Made by a program: the position numbers and the translations under genes. Positions 43,582 to 52,723 of a DNA stretch of 64,000 bases are shown piece after piece. Under the pieces are notes generated by a model, which saw only the letters and a list, made by a program, of their open reading frames with translations, did no database searches and was not told the origin of the DNA. The DNA is from Coprobacter secundus (GTDB taxonomy: Bacteria; Bacteroidota; Bacteroidia; Bacteroidales; Coprobacteraceae): contig JTDA01000002.1 of NCBI GenBank assembly GCA_000803105.1, positions 429,206 to 493,205 of the forward strand. Reading direction: 5' to 3'. The stretch's first letter is position 1. Every line of letters starts with the position of its first letter.

Positions 43582-44133
43582 ATGCAACCTCTCGACGAAT
43601 CAAAAATTGTTGAACAAATACAGAATCCAGAGCAACGCAAAAAAGTATTTGCGACAATTGTCGCGCAATATAGTGAACCCCTATATTGGCAAATACGAAA
43701 AATGGTCATATCACACGATGATACTGACGATTTACTCCAAAACACATTCATGAAGGCTTGGTGCAATCTCGAATATTTCAGAGCTGAAGCCCGATTGTCT
43801 ACATGGCTTTATCGTATTGCCATCAATGAGTGCATTACTTTCTTAAACAAACAACGTCAAGAACAAAATATTTCCTTAGATAGTGTAGACGTATTTCTTT
43901 CCGAAAAATTAGAAGCCGATACCTGGTTCGATGGAGATAATCTCCAACTCAAATTACAAAAAGCTATATTAAGACTTCCTGAGAAACAACGATTAGTATT
44001 CAATATGAGATATTTCGATGAAATGAAATATGAAGATATTTCAGAGATATTAGGAACATCCGTCGGAGCTCTAAAGGCTTCGTATCACCATGCCGCAAAA
44101 AAAGTTGAAGAATTTTTATTACAAACAGATTAA
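43582..44133 (+). CDS. RNA polymerase sigma factor, ECF subfamily
   Basis: A 183-residue sigma factor with region 2 (HDDTDDLLQNTFMKAW and LSTWLYRIAINECITFL) and region 4 (LPEKQRLVFNMRYFDEMKYE, then ISEILGTSVGALKASYHHA). It is followed by a single-span membrane protein and a Spy-like protein, the usual arrangement of an envelope-stress type ECF operon in Bacteroidota, where the second gene acts as an anti-sigma-like partner. Target genes cannot be read from sequence; the divergent receptor is a candidate. Confidence 0.9.
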   Translation: MQPLDESKIVEQIQNPEQRKKVFATIVAQYSEPLYWQIRKMVISHDDTDDLLQNTFMKAWCNLEYFRAEARLSTWLYRIAINECITFLNKQRQEQNISLDSVDVFLSEKLEADTWFDGDNLQLKLQKAILRLPEKQRLVFNMRYFDEMKYEDISEILGTSVGALKASYHHAAKKVEEFLLQTD

Positions 44134-44170
44134 ACCTTTTTGCCATACTTTTGTCTAAACATTAGAATAT

Positions 44171-44536
44171 ATGGAAAAAGACAAAAACATATTGAAACAA
44201 ATCAACCGGAAAACGGGCTTTAAAGTTCCTGAAGATTATTTCGAGAACTTAAACGATAGGATTATGTCTCATTTGCCCGCTATAGAAGTAAAAGAAAAAA
44301 CTCCGGTCTCTTTATGGCAAAAATGTAAACCATGGATATACATGGCAGCCATGTTTGCCGGTATTTCTCTTATGATAAAAACTTTTGTTACTCCCAATTC
44401 GAGTACCGACCAAGCTATTACAACGACACAGGCAGATACATCTTCTATCTCAGAGAGCACTATCGATGACTATATTTTTTATAGTCATGTAGATGACTAT
44501 ACTATCTACGAGTATCTGGCAGAAGAGAAAAAATAA
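44171..44536 (+). CDS. Single-span membrane protein, likely anti-sigma partner
   Basis: A 121-residue protein with a cytoplasmic N-terminal part (GFKVPEDYFENLNDRIMSHL), one transmembrane helix (WIYMAAMFAGISLMI), and a periplasmic tail with repeated acidic/aromatic motifs DDYIFYSHVDDYTIYEYL. The motif 'PxxYFexLxxrixxxl' is typical of the short membrane proteins encoded after Bacteroidota ECF sigma factors. No zinc anti-sigma motif is present. The anti-sigma role is inference from order and topology. Confidence 0.75.
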   Translation: MEKDKNILKQINRKTGFKVPEDYFENLNDRIMSHLPAIEVKEKTPVSLWQKCKPWIYMAAMFAGISLMIKTFVTPNSSTDQAITTTQADTSSISESTIDDYIFYSHVDDYTIYEYLAEEKK

Positions 44537-44553
44537 ATATAATTCCAAAATAT

Positions 44554-45009
44554 ATGAAACAACTTATCACACTCTTCATATTTTTTTCGACATTTAGTTG
44601 GTGTGGTTTAACTTACGCACAAACGGTTTCTCCAAAAGCTCAAAACCGATTAGAACAATTCAAAGCTGAAAAAAGAGCATATCTAATAAAAGAGATAGGT
44701 CTAACACCAGCTGAGGAGAAACAATTTTTTCCTTTGTACGAAGAATTACAAAGCAAAAAATTTCAACTAAACCGAAAAGTGAGAGGAGAGATGAAACGTA
44801 TTGCCCACTCAACAATGCCTGTCAGTGAAAACGAATATGCAGCTTCTGCAGCAGCAATCAATGATTTACCTCTGCAGGAAGCTTTATTAGAAAAAGAATA
44901 TTTCGAAAAATTCAAAAAAATCCTTTCCCCTAAAAAAATGTTTTTATATAAAAGAGCCGAGGCCTTATTTGCAAAAAAATTATTGAAAGACCATAGACCA
45001 GCCAAATAG
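44554..45009 (+). CDS. Periplasmic Spy/CpxP-like helical protein
   Basis: A 151-residue exported protein with signal peptide ending near TYAQ. The mature part is helical with an LTxxQ-like block (LTPAEEKQFFPLYEEL) and a basic C-terminus (KILSPKKMFLYKRAEALFAK). Proteins of this size commonly sit third in ECF sigma operons of this phylum and resemble the Spy/CpxP fold, which binds unfolded or stressed envelope proteins. Starts 17 bases after the membrane gene. Followed by a terminator. Confidence 0.75.
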   Translation: MKQLITLFIFFSTFSWCGLTYAQTVSPKAQNRLEQFKAEKRAYLIKEIGLTPAEEKQFFPLYEELQSKKFQLNRKVRGEMKRIAHSTMPVSENEYAASAAAINDLPLQEALLEKEYFEKFKKILSPKKMFLYKRAEALFAKKLLKDHRPAK

Positions 45010-45048
45010 TATCTCGCCAATTTTAAAATAAACTAAAAAGAATTTATC

Positions 45049-45073
45049 AAGGTGTCTTTCCAGACGCCTTTTT
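45049..45073 (+). terminator. Intrinsic terminator after the ECF operon
   Basis: A 9-bp stem with one G-U pair (AAGGTGTCT / AGACGCCTT) and a TTCC loop ends in TTT. It lies ahead of the next promoter. Confidence 0.7.
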
Positions 45074-45141
45074 CATTATATAGAAAAAGGAACTATTACA
45101 GTATCAAAAATCCACAAAATCCTTTATTTTACTTTCATTTC

Positions 45142-45172
45142 TTTGTTTTTAACATGCATTTAAATAACTTTG
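45142..45172 (+). promoter_or_regulatory. Complete -33/-7 promoter of the XRE-cupin gene
   Basis: TTTG at 45142-45145, a 19-base spacer, and TAACTTTG at 45165-45172 match the full Bacteroidota consensus. It lies 20 bases before ATG 45193 and rules out the longer open frame that begins at 45052. Confidence 0.75.
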
Positions 45173-45192
45173 TAAAATCAAATTTATATAAT

Positions 45193-45747
45193 ATGGATGA
45201 TCAAATAAAACAAATAGCCGAACGACTAATCGGATTACGTGATGCTTTGGATATTGACATAAAAGATATGGCCGAAACCTGTGGTGTGACAGAAGAAATA
45301 TACAAAGGTTATGAAAGCGGCAATATTGATATTCCAGTAAGTACTTTACACCAAATTAGTATCAAATACGGTGTGGATCTTTCTGCTCTGATGTTTGGAG
45401 ATGAACCTCGTATGAACTCATATTTTCTAACAAGAAAAGGTAAAGGTGCTGCGGTGGAGCGTACAAAAGCCTACAAATACCAATCTTTGGCTGCTGGATT
45501 TATGAACCGAAAAGCCGATCCGTTCATCGTTACAGTAGAACCTACTACCGAAACACAATCTATACACCTTAATACTCATCCCGGACAAGAATTTAATTTA
45601 GTTCTTGAAGGAAGGGTCATGTTGCAAATTGGAACTAAAGAACTGATTTTGGAGGAAGGGGACAGTATCTACTTTGATGCAAACAGACCTCATGGGATGA
45701 AAGCTCTTGATGGGAAATCCGTTAAATTCCTCGCCATTATTATTTAA
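45193..45747 (+). CDS. XRE-cupin transcriptional regulator
   Basis: A 184-residue protein with an N-terminal XRE helix-turn-helix (KDMAETCGVTEEIYKGYESG, about residues 20-65) and a C-terminal cupin beta-barrel (HPGQEFNLVLEGRVMLQIG... GDSIYFDANRPHGMKAL). Such fusions sense small ligands and control the adjacent gene. The acyl-CoA ligase gene begins 42 bases downstream, so it is probably cotranscribed and a likely partner or target. The ligand is not known. Confidence 0.9.
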   Translation: MDDQIKQIAERLIGLRDALDIDIKDMAETCGVTEEIYKGYESGNIDIPVSTLHQISIKYGVDLSALMFGDEPRMNSYFLTRKGKGAAVERTKAYKYQSLAAGFMNRKADPFIVTVEPTTETQSIHLNTHPGQEFNLVLEGRVMLQIGTKELILEEGDSIYFDANRPHGMKALDGKSVKFLAIII

Positions 45748-45789
45748 CAATATAACAGATAAACGATACGTTTATAAGACAAGGATATT

Positions 45790-47445
45790 ATGTTAGAAAA
45801 ATTCTTAAATAAAACCTCTTTTAGTTCCCAAGAGGATTTCATGCAAAATTTTAAGGTAAAAGTGCCAGAAAACTTTAATTTCGGCTATGATGTAGTTGAC
45901 GAATGGGCCCGCATTCAACCTGATAAAAAAGCTTTATGTTGGACAAATGACAAAGGGGAACACATCGACTTTACCTTTGCAGATATTAAACGGGAAAGTG
46001 ATAAAACGGCCGCATATTTCAAGTCTTTAGGCATCGGTCATGGAGATATGGTCATGCTGATTCTCAAAAGAAGGTATGAATTTTGGTTCTCTATCATTGC
46101 TTTACATAAATTAGGAGCCGTATGTATACCTGCAACTCACTTACTAACAGAAAAAGACATTATTTATCGTTGTAACGCGGCTGATATAAAAATGATAGTT
46201 GCTGTCGGTGACAAAATCGTTACAGATCATATCAATCGTTCCATAGCAGACTCCCCGTCTTTACAACACTGCGTATCGATAGGCCCTATCGTTCCTGAAG
46301 GATGGAAAGACTTTCATACAGGAATCGATACAGCAAAACCATTCGAGCGTCCAAATTTCGTAAATAACAATAACGATACTTCCTTACTTTATTTTACGTC
46401 TGGTACAACTGGAAATCCTAAAATGGTGGCACATGATTTCACATACCCTTTAGGACATATTATAACCGGTTCATTTTGGCATAACCTCCATGAAAACAGC
46501 TTGCACTTGACACTTGCTGATACAGGCTGGGGAAAAGCGGTTTGGGGAAAACTTTATGGACAATGGATTGCTGGAGCAAATGTTTTTGTATATGATTTCG
46601 AAAAGTTCACACCTGCTGACGTATTAGTTATGATCGAAAAATATAACATAACGTCTTTCTGTGCACCACCAACAGTATTTCGATTTCTAATTCGAGAAGA
46701 TTTGAGTAAATTTAATATTTCATCTCTGAAATATTGTACAATTGCAGGAGAGGCTCTAAACCCGAAAGTTTATGAAGAATTTTTTAGAATTACCGGCATA
46801 AAACTAATGGAAGGTTTCGGGCAAACCGAAACGACATTGACTATTGCTACTTATCCATGGGTAAAGCCCAAACCAGGTTCTATGGGTATTCGGAATCCTC
46901 AATATGATATCGATTTGTTAACTAATGACGGAAGATGGGCTGAAGATGGAGAACAAGGACAAATAGTAATCAGGACTGATAAAGGAAAACCATTGGGATT
47001 GTTCAAAGAATACTATCGTGACCCCGAAAAAACACAAGAAGCTTATCACGATAATATTTATTATACTGGAGATGTTGCTTGGCGAGATGAAGATGGGTAT
47101 TTCTGGTTCGTTGGACGTGCTGATGATGTAATCAAATCATCCGGTTACCGTATCGGACCTTTTGAGGTAGAGAGTGCTTTAATGACACACCCGGCAGTAG
47201 TTGAATGTGCCATAACTGGAGTTCCTGACGAAGTCAGAGGACAAGTAGTAAAAGCAACCATTGTTTTAGCAGCAAGTTATAAGGAACGCGCGGGAGAAGA
47301 CTTAATTAAAGAACTCCAAGATCATGTTAAACATGTCACTGCACCTTATAAATATCCCCGTGTCATTGAATTTGTTGAAGAATTGCCTAAAACTATTAGT
47401 GGAAAAATTCGTCGAGTTGAAATACGAAATAAAGACAACCAGTAA
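45790..47445 (+). CDS. AMP-dependent acyl-CoA synthetase/ligase
   Basis: A 551-residue ANL-superfamily enzyme that adenylates a carboxylate and transfers it to CoA. Motifs are YFTSGTTGNPK (P-loop), EGFGQTETTLTI, YYTGDVAWRDEDGY and KSSGYRIGPFEVE, with the catalytic Lys in the final ETxISGKIRR-like PKTISGKIRRVEI. It is closest in style to acetoacetyl/medium-chain acyl-CoA ligases (AcsM type), but the acyl substrate is not determined. Cotranscribed with the XRE-cupin regulator. Confidence 0.88.
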   Translation: MLEKFLNKTSFSSQEDFMQNFKVKVPENFNFGYDVVDEWARIQPDKKALCWTNDKGEHIDFTFADIKRESDKTAAYFKSLGIGHGDMVMLILKRRYEFWFSIIALHKLGAVCIPATHLLTEKDIIYRCNAADIKMIVAVGDKIVTDHINRSIADSPSLQHCVSIGPIVPEGWKDFHTGIDTAKPFERPNFVNNNNDTSLLYFTSGTTGNPKMVAHDFTYPLGHIITGSFWHNLHENSLHLTLADTGWGKAVWGKLYGQWIAGANVFVYDFEKFTPADVLVMIEKYNITSFCAPPTVFRFLIREDLSKFNISSLKYCTIAGEALNPKVYEEFFRITGIKLMEGFGQTETTLTIATYPWVKPKPGSMGIRNPQYDIDLLTNDGRWAEDGEQGQIVIRTDKGKPLGLFKEYYRDPEKTQEAYHDNIYYTGDVAWRDEDGYFWFVGRADDVIKSSGYRIGPFEVESALMTHPAVVECAITGVPDEVRGQVVKATIVLAASYKERAGEDLIKELQDHVKHVTAPYKYPRVIEFVEELPKTISGKIRRVEIRNKDNQ

Positions 47446-47473
47446 GTAAGACATTGATACACGATATTTAAAT

Positions 47474-47899
47474 ATGCAAGATAATGAATGGTTTGCCGGA
47501 TCTCAAGATTCTGATTTAGGACAGATTATAACACGAGGGAGATTATTTGCCAAAGGTCAAAAACAATTCGATTCTTTTCCTATGCGTATTGAAATACAAT
47601 GGCAATACAAAGGTGTTGAGGAAAATGGCATGCCAACAGACAAAGAAGCTGAGCTCACAGAACATGCTATGAATACTCTTACTGATATTGTTGAACGTAA
47701 AGATATCGCAATACTCTCTGCAATACATATGGGAGGAAATATGGCATGGTTTGTATATTACGCTCGGTCCATTGATGAGATGTCAGCTTTAATTAATGAG
47801 GCATTTAATCATTTTCCAAAGCTCCCTATACAAATAGGAGCAACAAAAGATGCACAGTGGTCTGATTACCAATCTCTATTAAAGACATTTGGGATTTAA
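47474..47899 (+). CDS. DUF695-like protein
   Basis: A 141-residue soluble protein without signal or membrane segment. It shows PMRIEIQWQYKGVEENGMPT, then HMGGNMAWFVYYARSIDEMS, and LPIQIGATKDAQWSDYQSLL at the end, the order of the DUF695 domain, whose function is unknown. It lies between the acyl-CoA ligase (28 bases) and proB (11 bases) and is probably in the same transcript. Confidence 0.75.
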   Translation: MQDNEWFAGSQDSDLGQIITRGRLFAKGQKQFDSFPMRIEIQWQYKGVEENGMPTDKEAELTEHAMNTLTDIVERKDIAILSAIHMGGNMAWFVYYARSIDEMSALINEAFNHFPKLPIQIGATKDAQWSDYQSLLKTFGI

Positions 47900-47910
47900 A
47901 ATTTTGCAAC

Positions 47911-49014
47911 ATGAAGAATGAAAAATCTGTATTATACCAATATAAACGAATTGCGGTAAAAATAGGAAGTAATGTTTTGACTCGAAAAGACGGAACATTA
48001 GATATCACCCGAATGTCTGCTTTAGTCGACCAAATAGCCGAATTGCACAAATCTGGTATCGAAATCATCCTAATTTCATCTGGCGCTGTAGCATCTGGAC
48101 GAAGTGAACTAAAAGAACATAAAAAACTTGATGCAGTTTCAAGCCGCCAATTATTTTCTGCCGTAGGACAAGCAAAACTGATAAATCGATACTATGAACT
48201 ATTCCGTGAACATGGGATTTCTTGTGGGCAAGTCCTTACTATGAAAGAAAATTTTGCTACACGTCGCCATTATCTGAACCAAAAACACTGTATGGATATA
48301 ATGTTGGAAAATAACGTTATCCCCATAGTTAACGAAAATGATACAATATCGGTCACAGAATTAATGTTCACTGATAATGACGAACTCTCTGGACTTATCG
48401 CTACCATGATGGATATGGAAGCTTTAATAATATTGAGTAACATAGACGGTATATACAATGGCTCACCGGACGATCCAAAATCAACCGTTATAACAGAGAT
48501 AAAAAATGGGAAAAATGACTTATCATCATATATCCAAACCCGCAAATCTTCTTTCGGTCGCGGAGGTATGTTAACAAAATGCAACATAGCTCGAAAAGTT
48601 GCAGATGAAGGTATTACTGTAATCATCGCAAATGGAAAGAAAGATAATATCTTACCTGATGTATTACAGATTAGTAGTAAAATGGTATGTACTCGTTTCT
48701 TGCCCTCTTCTAAAGCTCCTTCGAGTGTAAAAAAATGGATTGCCCATTCTGCAGGATTTGCTAAAGGAGAAATATATATCAATCAATGTGCGACAGAAAT
48801 GCTACTATCTCCTAAAGCAATAAGCTTATTGCCTATCGGCATCACTCAAATCATAGGAGATTTCGAAAAAGGAGATATTGTCCGAATTTTCAATCACAAA
48901 AATGAAGCTATTGGTTTAGGAAGAGCCTCTTTTGATAGCAACAAGGCACGTAAGCTCATAGGTCAACAGGGAGCTAAACCGCTGATACATTACGACTATT
49001 TATATCTCGATTAA
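47911..49014 (+). CDS. proB: Glutamate 5-kinase
   Basis: A 367-residue enzyme for the first step of proline synthesis. An amino-acid kinase domain (VKIGSNVLTR, LISSGAVASGRSEL, VNENDTISV, FGRGGMLTK) covers about residues 10-260, followed by a PUA domain to the C-terminus. It follows the DUF695-like gene by 11 bases and precedes proA, which has its own promoter 160 bases downstream. Confidence 0.94.
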   Translation: MKNEKSVLYQYKRIAVKIGSNVLTRKDGTLDITRMSALVDQIAELHKSGIEIILISSGAVASGRSELKEHKKLDAVSSRQLFSAVGQAKLINRYYELFREHGISCGQVLTMKENFATRRHYLNQKHCMDIMLENNVIPIVNENDTISVTELMFTDNDELSGLIATMMDMEALIILSNIDGIYNGSPDDPKSTVITEIKNGKNDLSSYIQTRKSSFGRGGMLTKCNIARKVADEGITVIIANGKKDNILPDVLQISSKMVCTRFLPSSKAPSSVKKWIAHSAGFAKGEIYINQCATEMLLSPKAISLLPIGITQIIGDFEKGDIVRIFNHKNEAIGLGRASFDSNKARKLIGQQGAKPLIHYDYLYLD

Positions 49015-49173
49015 ATAAAACCAATAATTATATTGCTCATAAATACAGTTTAAAGAAGAGTTTAGATTTATTCATTTTTATGTATAAAAATAAAAAATAG
49101 ACATATTTGTTGTATATTTATAAAATCGAATGAATAAAAATTATTATTTATATCCTTCTTTACCGTTTTTTTC

Positions 49174-49181
49174 TAAATTTG
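49174..49181 (+). promoter_or_regulatory. -7 promoter element for proA
   Basis: TAAATTTG, 28 bases before the ATG at 49210. It supports 49210 as the original proA start. Confidence 0.55.
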
Positions 49182-49209
49182 TTATCAATAATATCATACA
49201 AAGAAAGCT

Positions 49210-50464
49210 ATGTCATCAATAACAGGAATCCTTAAAGCTGTAAAAAAATGCTTCCCGCAAATTGAATCTATTAGATGTAACAACAATAAATTCAATTTTA
49301 ATGTCGGTTGCAGATGAAGCAGAAAAAGAAGTTTCATATCTTCTGAATGAAAATAAACGTGATTTAGAAGCTATGGACAAATCAAATCCCAAATACGACA
49401 GACTCATGTTGACAAGTGCTCGTATTTCCGGAATAGCTTCTGATATACGTAAAGTAGCAGCTCTTCCCTCTCCTTTAGGGCATATTTTAAACGAAACAAT
49501 ACGCCCCAATGGAATGAAAATATGTAAAATTTCAGTACCATTCAGTGTTATAGGAATTATTTATGAAGCACGCCCCAATGTAACATTCGATGTTTTTTCT
49601 CTATGTTTAAAATCGGGAAATGCCTGTGTTTTAAAAGGTGGTTCTGAGGCTCAATACTCAAACAAAGCAATTCTAAATGTTATTAACAATGTGTTGACAA
49701 AGTTTGGAATTGACTTAAATACAGTAGTTTTACTATCAAATGAACGAGAAATAACTTCCGAATTATTAACAGCTGTTGATTATGTCGACTTGGTTATTCC
49801 CCGAGGGAGTAAAAACTTGATTGAATTTGTCAGAAATAATTCACTGGTCCCAGTCATAGAAACCGGAGCAGGAATTTGTCATACCTATTTCGATAAATAC
49901 GGAGACGTAAAAAAAGGAACTAATATTATCAATAACGCTAAAACCAGACGGGTCAGCGTTTGCAATGCTTTAGACTGCTTGCTCATTGATAGTGAAAGAC
50001 TAAACGACCTCCCTGCATTATGCTCATCCTTATCTAATAGTCATGTTATAATATACGCTGACGAGGAAGCTTATAAAGTTTTACAAAATCAATATCCAAT
50101 GGAACTTTTGCGGTTGGCAAACGAGAAAAGCTTCGGTACAGAATTTTTAGATTATAAAATGGCAATAAAAACAGTGCATAGTATGGATGAAGCATTGGAA
50201 CACATCAACCATTATTCTTCTAAACATAGTGAATGTATTATTAGTGAAGACAAAAGCCGTCAACAACGCTTTATCAAAGAAGTAGACGCTGCTTGTGTAT
50301 ATAGCAACGTTTCTACAGCATTTACTGACGGAGGACAATTCGGATTTGGCGCTGAAATAGGTATCAGCACCCAAAAATTGCATGCAAGGGGTCCTATGGC
50401 CCTTCCGGAGCTTACTACATACAAATACGTAATTTGGGGAGATGGACAAATACGTCAGAATTAA
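49210..50464 (+). CDS. proA: Gamma-glutamyl phosphate reductase, apparent N-terminal frameshift
   Basis: NADPH-dependent reductase acting after ProB. From 49262 the frame is full-length and normal: VIYEARPNV-type text (IGIIYEARPNVTFD), KGGSEA, active-site Cys in TGAGICHTYFD, and HARGPMALPELTTYKYVIWG near the end. The family N-terminus starts at ATG 49210 in a different frame (MSSITGILKAVKKCF), and the two join if one C in the CCC at 49254-49256 is removed, giving VKKCFRKLNLLDVTTINSI, a normal ProA sequence. It is either a true one-base insertion or a sequencing error. If it is real, translation from TTG 49262 or ATG 49301 would yield a truncated enzyme. Confidence 0.88.
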
Positions 50465-50535
50465 TTTTTTATATCTTTATCAAAATTGTCCTATTTCCCT
50501 TCAAAAAAAGTCTAAAAAGGAAGTTATATAAACGA

Positions 50536-50543
50536 TAAATTTG
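50536..50543 (+). promoter_or_regulatory. -7 promoter element for the transcarbamylase gene
   Basis: TAAATTTG, 30 bases before ATG 50574. Confidence 0.55.
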
Positions 50544-50573
50544 TAGTTTTACACATATAAAAATTTCAATGTA

Positions 50574-51527
50574 ATGCGTTATTTTACAAATGTCCATGAT
50601 TTAGGAAACTTAAAAGATGCTTTAAAAGAAGCATTTGAGATAAAGAGTAACCGTTTTGGATACCAAGAATTAGGTAAGAATAAAACTTTGATGATGATTT
50701 TCTTCAATTCAAGTTTACGTACCCGTCTCAGTACTCAAAAGGCTGCAATAAACTTAGGTATGAATGTAATGGTATTAGATATCAACCAAGGAGCCTGGAA
50801 ACTAGAAACAGAACGAGGAGTCGTCATGGACGGGGATAAACCAGAACACCTTTTAGAAGCCATACCCGTAATGGGTTGCTATTGTGATATTATTGGTGTC
50901 CGCTCTTTCGCCAAATTCGAAAATAAAGAAGATGATTATCAAGAAAAAATATTAAATCAGTTTATTCAATATTCTGGCCGACCTGTATTTAGCATGGAAG
51001 CCGCAACCCGACATCCATTACAAAGTTTTGCAGACTTGATTACAATTGAAGAATATAAAACTAAAGAAAGGCCCAAAGTTGTATTAACCTGGGCACCTCA
51101 TCCACGGCCACTTCCTCAAGCTGTAGCAAACTCTTTTTCCGAATGGATGAATGCTACAGACTATGAATTCGTAATTACTCATCCCAAAGGATATGAGCTT
51201 GCCTCTGAATTTGTAGGAAATGCAAAAGTAGAATATAATCAGAAAAAAGCCTTTGAAGGCGCAGATTTCATATATGCTAAAAATTGGTCTGCTTATACGG
51301 ATCCAAATTATGGAAAAGTAATCAATACAGATCGGTCTTGGACTGTAGACTCCGAAAAAATGGCATTAACAAACAATGCGTTCTTCATGCACTGCTTACC
51401 TGTACGACGAAATATGATTGTAAGTGACGACGTAATCGAAAGCTCCCAATCTATTGTCATACCAGAAGCTGCAAATCGAGAAATATCGGCCCAAGTTGTA
51501 TTAAAACGTATTTTGGAAAGTCTATAA
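50574..51527 (+). CDS. argF': N-succinylornithine carbamoyltransferase
   Basis: A 317-residue transcarbamylase of the AOTC/SOTC type. Carbamoyl-phosphate residues lie in FFNSSLRTRLS (44-54) and the late FMHCLPVRR, and ATRHPLQSFADL is present. Residue 90 is proline (DGDKP), the residue reported to set specificity for succinylornithine in Bacteroides fragilis, where acetylornithine enzymes have Glu. The cell therefore likely makes arginine through succinylated intermediates. Located after proBA, with its own promoter. Confidence 0.9.
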   Translation: MRYFTNVHDLGNLKDALKEAFEIKSNRFGYQELGKNKTLMMIFFNSSLRTRLSTQKAAINLGMNVMVLDINQGAWKLETERGVVMDGDKPEHLLEAIPVMGCYCDIIGVRSFAKFENKEDDYQEKILNQFIQYSGRPVFSMEAATRHPLQSFADLITIEEYKTKERPKVVLTWAPHPRPLPQAVANSFSEWMNATDYEFVITHPKGYELASEFVGNAKVEYNQKKAFEGADFIYAKNWSAYTDPNYGKVINTDRSWTVDSEKMALTNNAFFMHCLPVRRNMIVSDDVIESSQSIVIPEAANREISAQVVLKRILESL

Positions 51528-51567
51528 CAAAATCAGTCTTTTTTAAGAGGACCCAATATATACAACT

Positions 51568-52719
51568 ATGAAAAAATCTTTTACCTATATCATCATTTTA
51601 TCTATGATATGCTTTACCATATCGGCACAGCAGAGAGATACCAATACGAAACAATGGAGTAGTGGGATGCTTTCGTGGGAAGATTTCCAAGATACAACCA
51701 ATATAAAAGGAGTGTCCTCAATATTAAAAACAAATTTAGGAGTAGATATTGAAAAGACTAAAGAAGGAAATACTAAAACAATACAACCACGGGCATATGC
51801 TTATATCGATCGGTCTCAATCCAGAATAGTCCCAAGTGAAAAGTCAGATACACTATTACGGTATTATCAAGCAACATTCGACCTTCTTGAGCTTTATAGA
51901 AGGAAATTACAAAACGAATTAAATAAAGGACTCACTGGGATAGATGCAGAAAACGAACATCGACATTATATGCAATTATATAATGAACAATGTGAAAAAA
52001 TGGCAAAAGAAACAGCCAAAGGGCAAAATCAAAACAAAATGCGAGAATGGGAATTATACATTATTCAAGAACTTAGAGCTACGCCTTTATCTTCAACTCC
52101 ACTTATACAACCTCGTGGGTTTGGATATGGTATTCACATTGGATTCGGTGCAATTTTTCCAATAGGAGATAATTTATTAAACTATTTTTCCCCAGCCTGG
52201 CAATTTCATTTAGGTCTCGATTTTGCATATAAAAGAGCTCACCTGCTTTTAGACATGGCTGCAGGCTCCACAAAAATGAAACAAGATTTATCTATTACGT
52301 ACGATAAAGGTACACAAGAAACAACTTGGATAAAAGGACAGCATCCATCTTATTCTCAATTCTCAGTAGCCTTGGGGTATGAAATGGTAGATAATAAACA
52401 TTTTTCTATGATGCCATTCATCGGTGGTACTCAAACCGAGTATTCACGAGTTCTTGACCGTCAAGGACAAGATAAAGTCAATATATACAAAAATGATTTT
52501 AATATAACAGCTGGAATAAATTTTGATTATCGTTTTTCAACTATCGTATCTCTGGTTCCATCTTTTTGGTTTGGACATCGTGAAATGTTCACTTCATCCA
52601 TACGAACACGTATATATATAAATTATGGTAAATACGACTTTATGTTGAAAGGTGTTCAGGTGGGTTTTTCTGTTAGCTATTGTGGATTTGGCCGTTTATT
52701 AAAAATTTCCCAAAACTAA
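51568..52719 (+). CDS. Exported protein with C-terminal barrel-like region, unknown
   Basis: A 383-residue protein with signal peptide ending in TISAQ. A helical N-terminal half follows, with SSGMLSWEDFQDT and a charged segment LLELYRRKLQNELNKG. From about residue 190 the sequence becomes strand-rich (FGYGIHIGFGAIFPIG, FHLGLDFAYKRAHLLLD, VQVGFSVSYCGFG), like an outer-membrane barrel of about eight strands. I do not recognise a family. It is 41 bases after the transcarbamylase and convergent with the M15-like lipoprotein. Confidence 0.7.
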   Translation: MKKSFTYIIILSMICFTISAQQRDTNTKQWSSGMLSWEDFQDTTNIKGVSSILKTNLGVDIEKTKEGNTKTIQPRAYAYIDRSQSRIVPSEKSDTLLRYYQATFDLLELYRRKLQNELNKGLTGIDAENEHRHYMQLYNEQCEKMAKETAKGQNQNKMREWELYIIQELRATPLSSTPLIQPRGFGYGIHIGFGAIFPIGDNLLNYFSPAWQFHLGLDFAYKRAHLLLDMAAGSTKMKQDLSITYDKGTQETTWIKGQHPSYSQFSVALGYEMVDNKHFSMMPFIGGTQTEYSRVLDRQGQDKVNIYKNDFNITAGINFDYRFSTIVSLVPSFWFGHREMFTSSIRTRIYINYGKYDFMLKGVQVGFSVSYCGFGRLLKISQN

Positions 52720-52723
52720 AAAA

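Noticed and set aside
45052..45192. Upstream extension of the XRE-cupin frame
   Set aside because: It crosses the terminator and promoter; the complete -33/-7 promoter places transcription start after it.
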